A stretch of DNA of 8,290 nt, taken from contig JADGPH010000217.1 in assembly GCA_017882555.1 (NCBI GenBank), positions 1 through 8,290 on the forward strand, in the 5' to 3' direction. This document shows, in pieces, positions 1-5,714 of the stretch (position 1 is its first letter; the number at the start of each line of letters is the position of its first letter). The DNA is from Thermoleophilia bacterium (GTDB taxonomy: Bacteria > Actinomycetota > Thermoleophilia > Miltoncostaeales > Miltoncostaeaceae). The translations under genes and the position numbers were made by a program. A model generated the notes under the pieces. That model had not been told where the DNA came from. It searched no databases and saw only the letters and a program-made list of their open reading frames with translations.

Positions 1-1781
1 CCGGTCCGTCCTTGGAGCGCACCTCACCGGTGGAGATCACCGACTACCACCTGATCGACGGTGCCGACTATTACCCGGACGTGTTCGATCTACCATCGAC
101 GATGCCGCCGTCTCCGGCCTTGGTGACTCAGCCTGACGCTCCGCACCAGCCCGCCCCTGAGCGCTCAACGCCGATCCGCACGCACCACGCGGGGTCCGCG
201 GGAGACGAGGGTGAGGACGAGATCACCGTCGGTGCTGCGAGCGCGGCCGAAGCGCCGCGTGCGACCTCACCGGTGCAGGCCGCCAACCGGGCCGCCACCG
301 CACGCAATCCCCGACCCACATATCGCGTGCCCAGTCGTCGGCTACTCACACGTACCGGAGGACCCGGCAAGGTTCCGCACAGCCTGATCCAAGAGACCTC
401 GCGCAAGCTCGAAGAAGCGCTCTCGCATTTTGGCATCACCGCAACTGTGACTGCGGCCGTCAGCGGACCGCGCGTGACCCGGTACGAGCTCCAGTTGGCC
501 CCCGGGACCAAAGTGGGTCGTATTACGTCATTGCGAGATGACCTTGCCTATGCGCTTGCCGCACGGGAAGAGTTGCGCATTCTGGCACCGATTCCTGGCA
601 AGCAAGCCGTCGGCGTAGAGGTGCCGAACCCCGAAGCCTCGCTGATTACCCTCGGCGACATCTTCCGTGAGTTCCCGCCGGGTTCGGGCCCGCTAATGGC
701 ATGGCTCGGCTTGGACATCTCGGGCAAGTCGGTCTACGTCGATCTGTCCAAGATGCCGCACTTGCTCATCGCTGGGTCGACCGGTACCGGCAAGAGCGTC
801 TGTCTGAACGTGTTGTTGGCGTCGCTGCTGTTGCGCTCGAGCCCGAACGAGCTCCGCATGATCCTGATCGATCCGAAGAAGGTCGAGCTCAACCACTACG
901 AATCGATTCCCCAGCTCCTGACGCCGGTCGTCACCAATATGCGCGACGCCTCGGCGGTCCTCGCCAACGTCGTGCGGGAAATGGAGAATCGCTACGAGGT
1001 CATGGGCTTGGCTCGCGCGCGCAATTTGCGTGACTGGAACATTGCCCGGGAGCTCGCCGGCGAGCCTGCGATGCCGTACATGCTGATCGTCATCGACGAG
1101 CTCGCCGACCTGATGATGGTCGCCCCGGCCGAGGTCGAGGACGCCATCATCCGCCTCGCCCAGAAGAGCCGGGCCGTCGGCATTCATTTGCTCTTGGCCA
1201 CGCAGCGCCCGTCTGCCGACGTCATTACGGGCATGATCAAGGCGAACGTACCGTCGCGGATCGCCTTTGCGGTGTCGTCGCAAGTCGACTCCCGCGTGAT
1301 CCTGGATGCGGGTGGCGCAGAGAGCCTGCTCGGCAGCGGTGACATGCTCTTCCGCCCCGCCGGCACCTCGCGACTGCAGCGCGTCCAAGGGGCGTATGTC
1401 AGCGAGGACGAGATCCTGGCGATCACCAATCACTGGCGCACCCAGGGCAAGCCCCAACTCCGCACCGAGCTCATGGAACGTCCACCCGAGCTCGCCCGCA
1501 ACGTGCCCGACCCTGAAACGGACGAGATGCTGACACGAGCCATCGAGATGGTCGTCCAACAGGGGACAGCTTCCGTGTCGCTCCTGCAACGACGGCTTGG
1601 CGTGGGGTACGCCCGCGCCGGCCGCCTGGTCGATCAAATGGAAAGCCTTGGTGTCGTCTCGGGCCACGAGGGGTCCAAGCCCCGCACGGTCTTGATCGGC
1701 GAGGCCGACCTGGCGCGGGTCCTGAGTCGGCCATCCGCGCCCGGCGCGGACGCCGAGACGCAGATGGTCCTCGACCGCTAG
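1..1781 (+). CDS. ftsK: DNA translocase FtsK, C-terminal part (5' end outside window)
   Basis: FtsK/SpoIIIE is a septum-anchored hexameric ATPase that pumps double-stranded DNA to clear the chromosome terminus at division. The reading frame is open to the window edge (first full codon at base 3), so the N-terminal membrane segments lie upstream; a TTG at 12 is the first possible start seen but is unlikely to be real. Counting residues from that TTG: 1-105 is a Pro/Ala/acidic linker; about 105-225 is the alpha domain (YELQLAPGTKVGRITSL); the beta RecA-fold motor carries Walker A GSTGTGKS at 255-262, Walker B MLIVIDE at 357-363 and the family block LLLATQRPSADVITG. From about 500 to the end is the gamma winged-helix domain (SVSLLQRRLGVGYARAGRL), which reads KOPS/SRS-type orientation sequences in studied homologues. 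The stop is TAG at 1779-1781. Family assignment is secure. Confidence 0.97.
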   Translation, partial: GPSLERTSPVEITDYHLIDGADYYPDVFDLPSTMPPSPALVTQPDAPHQPAPERSTPIRTHHAGSAGDEGEDEITVGAASAAEAPRATSPVQAANRAATARNPRPTYRVPSRRLLTRTGGPGKVPHSLIQETSRKLEEALSHFGITATVTAAVSGPRVTRYELQLAPGTKVGRITSLRDDLAYALAAREELRILAPIPGKQAVGVEVPNPEASLITLGDIFREFPPGSGPLMAWLGLDISGKSVYVDLSKMPHLLIAGSTGTGKSVCLNVLLASLLLRSSPNELRMILIDPKKVELNHYESIPQLLTPVVTNMRDASAVLANVVREMENRYEVMGLARARNLRDWNIARELAGEPAMPYMLIVIDELADLMMVAPAEVEDAIIRLAQKSRAVGIHLLLATQRPSADVITGMIKANVPSRIAFAVSSQVDSRVILDAGGAESLLGSGDMLFRPAGTSRLQRVQGAYVSEDEILAITNHWRTQGKPQLRTELMERPPELARNVPDPETDEMLTRAIEMVVQQGTASVSLLQRRLGVGYARAGRLVDQMESLGVVSGHEGSKPRTVLIGEADLARVLSRPSAPGADAETQMVLDR

Positions 1782-1797
1782 GGCCCCACTCAGTGAG

Positions 1798-1816
1798 CTC
1801 GCCTCTCGATGGCGAG
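1798..1816 (+). terminator. Weak hairpin after ftsK, possible terminator
   Basis: CTCGCC (1798-1803) pairs with GGCGAG (1811-1816) across a 7-base loop, starting 17 bases after the ftsK stop. The stem is only 6 bp plus a possible G-U pair and no T-tract follows. It could end or attenuate ftsK transcription, but a short GC stem like this also occurs by chance in such a genome. Confidence 0.25.
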
Positions 1817-1861
1817 TCCCAACCACATCCCGCCATTTCTGAGGTCGGGCCGAAAATCCAG

Positions 1862-1867
1862 TAGAAT
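1862..1867 (+). promoter_or_regulatory. Candidate -10 element (TAGAAT) for the rodZ-like-cinA-thpR-recA unit
   Basis: TAGAAT fits the actinobacterial -10 consensus TANNNT and sits in the only AT-richer patch of the gap after ftsK (CGAAAATCCAG just before it). No convincing -35 hexamer is visible 16-19 bases upstream. A start site about 7 bases downstream would fall near 1874-1875, at the foot of the stem-loop at 1875-1894. Confidence 0.4.
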
Positions 1868-1874
1868 CCTCGCT

Positions 1875-1894
1875 CCCGATGGGACGCCATCGGG
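1875..1894 (+). other. Perfect 8-bp stem-loop immediately before the rodZ-like start
   Basis: CCCGATGG (1875-1882) and CCATCGGG (1887-1894) are exact reverse complements around a GACG tetraloop. The structure lies between the candidate -10 (1862-1867) and the chosen ATG at 1903, leaving 8 bases (CCTCGACT) before the start codon, with no Shine-Dalgarno sequence. If transcription starts near 1875, the hairpin caps the 5' end of the mRNA, where it could protect the transcript or control ribosome access. It has no T-tract, so it is not an ordinary intrinsic terminator. It also contains the earlier in-frame ATG (1879), which argues against that codon as the start. Function is inferred. Confidence 0.5.
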
Positions 1895-1902
1895 CCTCGA
1901 CT

Positions 1903-2676
1903 ATGTTCGAAATCGGAAACACACTCCTCGAAGCCCGCGCGCGCCGCAACCTCGACATTCCGTCGTGCGAAGCCGGCACAAAGATCCGGGCCAAGTACCT
2001 TCGTGCGATGGAAGAGGAGCAGTTTGAGGTGCTTCCGTCTCCCACGTATGTCCGGGGCTTTCTGCGTACCTACGGTGAGTTCCTCGGCCTCGACGGCAGT
2101 TTGCTTGTCGACGAGTACGAGTCGCGGTTCGCCCGCCCCGAGGATCGCATAGGCGACCATCGTCCCCGCGCACATCCAGGACGCTCGTCGGGCCGCGTCG
2201 GTCCGCCGCCCCGCAAGCGGCGCGGGCGGCGCACGGAGGCACAACTGCTGTGGCTTGCCATCGGTGGGGTCATGGGGATTGCGCTGTTGGTGTGGTTGGG
2301 CGCAGGCAACGGATCCTCGTCGACTCCCCAATTGGCGACCGGGTTGCCCCCCGGACCCGTGACGCCGTCGAGCCAAGATCCCACGTTGGCGACTCCCGAG
2401 CGCCCCCAACCGATTAAGGTCCAACTGATCGGCATTGGTGCGTACGGGTCGTATGTCGACGTACGTCAAGGCAGTGCCTCCGGCCGGCAGGTGTTCACCG
2501 GCTTGATCGCCCCCGCGGCCCGCCAGACGTTTACCACCATGTCGTCCATCTGGCTGCTGAGTTCGAACCCGACCGGACTACAGGTCAACGTCGATGGAAA
2601 GGTCTCCACGCTGCCCACAAATCAGACGACGTTCCTGGTCACGAAATCCGGGGTCAAAACCGCGCCCAGCACCTGA
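1903..2676 (+). CDS. RodZ-like helix-turn-helix transmembrane protein
   Basis: The 257-residue product has the bitopic RodZ layout. Residues 1-75 form a cytoplasmic XRE-type helix-turn-helix domain (GNTLLEARARR, TKIRAKYLRAMEEEQFEVLP, TYVRGFLRTYGEFLGL). A basic/proline-rich linker spans about 85-112. One membrane helix lies at about 114-133 (LLWLAIGGVMGIALLVWLG), then a Pro/Ser/Thr linker, then a C-terminal beta-rich domain of the DUF4115 type at about 170-250. In rod-shaped bacteria RodZ links MreB to the elongation machinery; actinobacterial homologues are less well studied, so a role in cell shape or envelope is inferred. ATG 1903 is preferred over in-frame ATG 1879 because related proteins begin at MFEIGN and 1879 lies inside a hairpin. 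The gene ends 4 bases before cinA, suggesting co-transcription. Confidence 0.85.
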   Translation: MFEIGNTLLEARARRNLDIPSCEAGTKIRAKYLRAMEEEQFEVLPSPTYVRGFLRTYGEFLGLDGSLLVDEYESRFARPEDRIGDHRPRAHPGRSSGRVGPPPRKRRGRRTEAQLLWLAIGGVMGIALLVWLGAGNGSSSTPQLATGLPPGPVTPSSQDPTLATPERPQPIKVQLIGIGAYGSYVDVRQGSASGRQVFTGLIAPAARQTFTTMSSIWLLSSNPTGLQVNVDGKVSTLPTNQTTFLVTKSGVKTAPST

Positions 2677-2680
2677 TCGG

Positions 2681-3949
2681 ATGAGCACCGCCCCGCGAGC
2701 GGTCGTCGTCGTCACTGGGGACGAGGTCCTGCGCGGCAGGGTCGCCGACCAAAATGGGTCATATCTGTCGGCATGGTGCGACGCGAACGGGATCGCTGTC
2801 GTGATGGTCACGATCGTTGGGGATGAGCGCGAGGTGATCGCGCGCACCGTGCGCGAACACCTCGCCGCGGGCGTCGATCTGGTGGTCACCACCGGCGGAC
2901 TCGGCGTCACACACGATGATCTCACGATGGCTGCGGTCTCCGAGGCCACCGGGATTGCCTTGGCCGAACACGACCCGGCACTGCGCCTCGTGCGCGCGGC
3001 GTCCGCAACCGCGCCACATCACCGGTCGATCCCCGCGCACATCCGTGAGGCGACCGAGCGCAAGCAGGCCATGTTGCCACGGGGCGCGGTAATGCTCGCT
3101 CCGATCGGCACTGCACCAGGCTGCATCGTCCCGATCGGGGAACAGCGCGTGGTCGTGTTGCCGGGTCCACCGTACGAACTCGAGCGGATGTGGGCCGACG
3201 CCACGACGGCGCCGGTGCTTGCCGAACTCATTGCGCGGGCCGGCGGGCCCGCGCGGCGCGTGCTGCGACTGCATGCGGTTGTCGAGAGCCAACTCGTCGC
3301 GGCCCTCGATCAGATGCCCAAGGGCACGCGTGACGGCGCCCGACTCGGTATCTGCGCGAAAGCGGGCGAGGTCGAGCTCACGCTCGCCGACATCGCCGAG
3401 GGCGGGGCCCAACGCCTCGGCGATGCCATCGAACGGGCCTTCCCGGGGGCAACCTTCACCCGGACCGGCGAGGCCATCGAACAGGTGGTGGGCGCGATGC
3501 TTGCCGATCGCGGGCAGCGCGTGGCTGTCGCGGAGTCTTGCACCGGTGGCCTGCTCGGGAGTCGCTTGACCAGTGTTGCCGGCGCATCGGCGTGGTTTGT
3601 GGGTGGGGTGATTGTGTACAACAACGCCCTCAAGCGGGACGTGCTCGGCGTCTCAGACGAGATCTTGACCACCGATGGCGCGGTCTCGTTGGCAAGCGCC
3701 AAAGCCATGGCGTGCGGCGCGCGGGCGCTCACCGATGCCGACTGGGGGGTCTCGATCACCGGGATCGCGGGACCGGGAGGGGGAACACCCGAAAAACCCG
3801 TCGGCACCGTATGCATCGGGTGCGCGGGCCCGGACACCGTCGCCGTCGAAGCGCATCACTTTCGCGGTGACCGCGCACTCATCAGGGAACGGGCGAGCGT
3901 CTATGCGATGCACCTCTTGCGCCGAGCGCTCGGTGACGCGGCGGTGTGA
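2681..3949 (+). CDS. cinA: CinA family protein (MoCF-like domain plus nicotinamide-nucleotide amidase)
   Basis: This 422-residue protein has the usual two-domain CinA length. Residues 5-172 match the molybdopterin-binding-like COG1058 domain (VTGDEVLRG, TGGLGVTHDDLT at 71-82, PGPPYELERMW at 161-171); characterised relatives hydrolyse ADP-ribose. Residues 268-420 are the PncC amidase domain, which deamidates NMN to nicotinic acid mononucleotide in NAD recycling. Its nucleophile is Ser286 in AESCTGG, with the conserved Tyr313 and Lys318 in VYNNALK and the ITGIAGPGGGTPEKP loop at 359-373. Val76 replaces the usual Pro of the TGGLGPT motif. ATG 2681 is chosen: it follows the rodZ-like stop by 4 bases and starts directly at the domain, while an upstream in-frame start (2594) would overlap that gene by about 80 bases. 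No Shine-Dalgarno is seen, so termination-reinitiation is likely. In Deinococcus radiodurans cinA, ligT and recA form one operon, the same order as here. Confidence 0.93.
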   Translation: MSTAPRAVVVVTGDEVLRGRVADQNGSYLSAWCDANGIAVVMVTIVGDEREVIARTVREHLAAGVDLVVTTGGLGVTHDDLTMAAVSEATGIALAEHDPALRLVRAASATAPHHRSIPAHIREATERKQAMLPRGAVMLAPIGTAPGCIVPIGEQRVVVLPGPPYELERMWADATTAPVLAELIARAGGPARRVLRLHAVVESQLVAALDQMPKGTRDGARLGICAKAGEVELTLADIAEGGAQRLGDAIERAFPGATFTRTGEAIEQVVGAMLADRGQRVAVAESCTGGLLGSRLTSVAGASAWFVGGVIVYNNALKRDVLGVSDEILTTDGAVSLASAKAMACGARALTDADWGVSITGIAGPGGGTPEKPVGTVCIGCAGPDTVAVEAHHFRGDRALIRERASVYAMHLLRRALGDAAV

Positions 3950-4539
3950 GCGTCGTACGGGCGAACGACGGCGCAGCGACTGAGCGCCTGTTTGTCGCCT
4001 GCGAGCCGGCGGACGCCACACGAGCCCAGCTCGCCTCGCTCGTGGCCGCCGCGGCCGATCGGCTCGGTGCGCTCCCCGTGCCCATGAGCAATCTGCATCT
4101 GACTCTTGTCTTTCTCGGGGCCACTCCGGCAGCGCTGATACCGCCCATCAGCAACGCACTGGCCAATGCCTGCGGGGGACTTGAACCTATCCACGCGCGT
4201 CTGCGGAACGTGAGCGGAATACCCGGCAACTGCGCCGCGCGCCTCGTCGCGGCGGTGTTCGACGATCCCGACGATGTGTTTTGGCATGCCGCAGCCACGA
4301 TTTCGCAGCGGCTCGCGCCGATTTGCCACGTCCCGCCTGTCCCCATGCCATTCTGGCCACACGTAACCCTCGCTCGCCTACGCAGAGCGCTGCCGCTCGC
4401 ACCAATCTCCGCACAAAGCGAACAGATGTTCGCTTTCGACCGCATCACTCTCTATGCTTCTCGAAGTGCTCCCAGCGGACCCGTGCAGTACGCCCCGCTG
4501 GCACGCATCGCGTTGACCGCGAACGATTCACCACACTGA
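3946..4539 (+). CDS. thpR: RNA 2',3'-cyclic phosphodiesterase (2'-5' RNA ligase family)
   Basis: The protein (197 residues, close to family length) belongs to the 2H phosphoesterase superfamily. Both HxTx catalytic motifs are present: HLTL at 51-54, in the context NLHLTLVFLG, and HVTL at 139-142, in the context PHVTLARL. ThpR/LigT opens 2',3'-cyclic phosphates on RNA ends and can form or break 2'-5' RNA linkages in vitro; its physiological substrate is unsettled. The GTG start at 3946 overlaps the cinA stop as GTGA, which implies translational coupling. It is the only ATG/GTG/TTG start ahead of the conserved core (RLFVACEP at 14-21). The stop at 4537-4539 is 11 bases before recA. Codons for residues 157-164 (QSEQMFAF) also encode the LexA-type palindrome, so this stretch probably does double duty as recA operator. 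Confidence 0.9.
   Translation: MSVVRANDGAATERLFVACEPADATRAQLASLVAAAADRLGALPVPMSNLHLTLVFLGATPAALIPPISNALANACGGLEPIHARLRNVSGIPGNCAARLVAAVFDDPDDVFWHAAATISQRLAPICHVPPVPMPFWPHVTLARLRRALPLAPISAQSEQMFAFDRITLYASRSAPSGPVQYAPLARIALTANDSPH
4415..4436 (+). promoter_or_regulatory. LexA/SOS operator for recA, embedded in thpR
   Basis: The site is a near-perfect 22-bp palindrome: left arm AAAGCGAACA (4415-4424), centre GA, right arm TGTTCGCTTT (4427-4436). Its core CGAAC-AGAT-GTTCG fits the Gram-positive/actinobacterial LexA box (GAAC-N4-GTTC, consensus CGAACRNRYGTTYC) at 13 of 14 positions. It ends 114 bases before the recA start codon and just upstream of a TANNNT hexamer (4453-4458), so bound LexA would cover the -35 region. 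A symmetric site of this quality inside a coding region, directly ahead of recA, is very unlikely to be chance. LexA binding is inferred from the motif; the lexA gene is not in the window. Confidence 0.88.
4453..4458 (+). promoter_or_regulatory. Candidate -10 element (TATGCT) of the SOS-controlled recA promoter
   Basis: TATGCT fits TANNNT and lies 16 bases downstream of the LexA-type palindrome. The -35 region (about 4429-4435) would fall within the right arm of the operator, the usual geometry for LexA repression. No good -35 match is visible. The predicted leader to the recA GTG is about 85 bases and runs through the end of thpR. Confidence 0.5.
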
Positions 4540-4543
4540 GGAG
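4538..4543 (+). promoter_or_regulatory. Strong ribosome binding site for recA (GAGGAG)
   Basis: GAGGAG overlaps the thpR stop codon and stands 7 bases before GTG 4551. This fixes the recA start, since longer in-frame extensions into thpR have no such signal. It is the only clear Shine-Dalgarno sequence before any start codon in this window. Confidence 0.85.
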
Positions 4544-4550
4544 ACCCACC

Positions 4551-5627
4551 GTGGAGAAGGCACAAGCCCTGGGTGCCGCCCTTGCCCAGATTGAGCGTCA
4601 GTTTGGCAAGGGCTCAATCATGAGAATGGGCGACCCCGCCATGCAGATAGACACCTCGGTGGTCCCGACCGGCGCCTTGGCGCTGGACTTGGCCCTTGGC
4701 ATCGGCGGACTGCCACGAGGCCGGATCGTCGAGATTTACGGCCCGGAGAGCTCGGGAAAGACAACACTGCTCTACCACATCATCGCCGAGGTCCAAAAGC
4801 AGGGCGGGATGGCGGCGTTCATCGACGCCGAGCACTCCATGGACCCCACCTACGCCAAGCGGATCGGCGTCAACGTCGACGAATTGCTGGTCTCGCAGCC
4901 CGATCATGGTGAGCAGGCCCTAGAGATCGCCGACATGTTGGTGCGCTCCGGGGCCCTTGACGTCGTGGCCATCGACTCGGTCGCCGCATTGGTGCCGAAG
5001 GCCGAAATCGAGGGCGAGATGGGGGACACCCATGTCGGCCTGCAGGCACGCCTGATGTCCCAGGCACTACGCAAGCTCGCAGGCACCCTCAACCGGGCCG
5101 GCACGATTTGCGTGTTCACCAATCAGTTGCGCGAGAAGATCGGCGTCATGTTCGGTTCCCCCGAGACCACCCCGGGCGGTCGTGCCCTGAAGTTCTACGC
5201 ATCGGTGCGTCTGGACATTCGCCGCATCGAGACCCTCAAAGAGGGCACCGAGAGCGTCGGCAACCGCACGCGCGTCAAGGTCGTCAAGAACAAGGTCGCG
5301 CCGCCGTTCCAACAGGCGGAGTTCGACATCATGTACGGCGAGGGTATCTCCCACGAAGGCAACCTGCTCGACCTCGGCGTCGATCGCGGCATCGTCACCA
5401 AAAGCGGTGCCTACTTCTCCTATGGAGAGGATCGCCTTGGCCAGGGAAAGAACGCGGCGCGCGCATTCCTGCGTGAACACACCGACATCGCCGATGCGAT
5501 CGAGTTGCGCATCCGCGAAGATGCCGGGCTGATCGCCCCAGAGGGAATGCGGGTCGACCGGGTCACCGGGGAAGTGGTGGAGATCGCCACGACGGCGGCA
5601 GCCATCGAGGTGGCCGCGAACTCGTAG
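4551..5627 (+). CDS. recA: Recombinase RecA
   Basis: RecA forms ATP-dependent filaments on single-stranded DNA, drives strand exchange and triggers LexA self-cleavage. The 358-residue protein is full length and highly conserved: ALAQIERQFGKGSIMRMGD at the N-terminus, Walker A GPESSGKT at 64-71, catalytic Glu in DAEHSMDP (92-99), Walker B ending at Asp142 in VVAIDSV, loop L1 around 150-163, NQLREKIGVMFGSPETTPGG (191-210) with loop L2, and a normal C-terminal domain from about 270. No intein interrupts the gene, unlike the recA of some mycobacteria. The GTG start is set by GAGGAG 7 bases upstream and by homology (MEKAQALGAALAQIE). Minor departures are His119 in QPDHGEQ, usually Thr/Asn, and Thr190 before NQLREK, usually Ile. 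It lies downstream of thpR with an internal LexA-type operator and is followed after 6 bases by an inverted repeat. recX, its common partner, is not next to it. Confidence 0.98.
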   Translation: MEKAQALGAALAQIERQFGKGSIMRMGDPAMQIDTSVVPTGALALDLALGIGGLPRGRIVEIYGPESSGKTTLLYHIIAEVQKQGGMAAFIDAEHSMDPTYAKRIGVNVDELLVSQPDHGEQALEIADMLVRSGALDVVAIDSVAALVPKAEIEGEMGDTHVGLQARLMSQALRKLAGTLNRAGTICVFTNQLREKIGVMFGSPETTPGGRALKFYASVRLDIRRIETLKEGTESVGNRTRVKVVKNKVAPPFQQAEFDIMYGEGISHEGNLLDLGVDRGIVTKSGAYFSYGEDRLGQGKNAARAFLREHTDIADAIELRIREDAGLIAPEGMRVDRVTGEVVEIATTAAAIEVAANS

Positions 5628-5633
5628 CGTGCA

Positions 5634-5671
5634 GGCCACCGGTGGACAGCGATCCGAATCCACCGGTGGCC
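5634..5671 (+). terminator. Perfect 13-bp inverted repeat after recA, probable terminator
   Basis: GGCCACCGGTGGA (5634-5646) and TCCACCGGTGGCC (5659-5671) are exact reverse complements separated by 12 bases, beginning 6 bases after the recA stop. The transcript could form a very stable GC-rich hairpin. No T-tract follows (GAGCTCTCAAAACC), so it would be a U-less terminator of the kind often proposed for high-GC actinobacteria. Each arm also contains the self-complementary decamer CCACCGGTGG (5636-5645 and 5660-5669), so the element could alternatively be a pair of protein-binding sites 24 bp apart upstream of miaB. Terminator is the simpler reading. Confidence 0.6.
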
Positions 5672-5701
5672 GAGCTCTCAAAACCATGGGTGTGGCGCGG
5701 C

Positions 5702-5714
5702 TATCATCCGAGCC
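5702..5714 (+). promoter_or_regulatory. Leaderless-type promoter of miaB (TATCAT, then 7 bases to GTG)
   Basis: TATCAT at 5702-5707 fits the -10 consensus TANNNT, and exactly 7 bases separate it from the miaB GTG, so transcription would begin at the start codon. No Shine-Dalgarno sequence precedes the gene. Leaderless mRNAs with this spacing are common in actinobacteria. The -35 region has no good match. Confidence 0.55.

Noticed and set aside
12..14. TTG as the start of the first gene
   Set aside because: The frame continues open to the window edge, and FtsK needs N-terminal membrane segments missing from this part. The residues after the TTG are linker sequence, so the gene is better treated as 5'-partial.
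1879..1881. ATG 1879 as the start of the rodZ-like gene
   Set aside because: It adds eight unconserved residues, lies within a perfect stem-loop and has no ribosome site. Related proteins begin at the MFEIGN encoded from 1903. Leaderless translation from 1879 cannot be fully excluded.
693..2469. Overlapping minus-strand open frames of 450 and 332 codons opposite ftsK and the rodZ-like gene
   Set aside because: They are antisense shadows of high-GC genes, with Arg/Gly/Pro/Ala-rich low-complexity translations and no independent support.
3768..3790. G-rich run in cinA (GGGAGGGGGAAC) as a possible KOPS-like FtsK orientation site
   Set aside because: It does not match GGGNAGGG, and the run is explained by the Gly-rich AGPGGGTP motif of the protein.
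4281..4550. Long N-terminal extension of recA starting inside thpR
   Set aside because: The extra 90 codons are out-of-frame thpR sequence, whereas GTG 4551 has an ideal Shine-Dalgarno sequence and begins at the conserved RecA N-terminus.
4551..5627. Intein in recA
   Set aside because: The reading frame is continuous with consensus RecA sequence over normal length, and no intein block is present.
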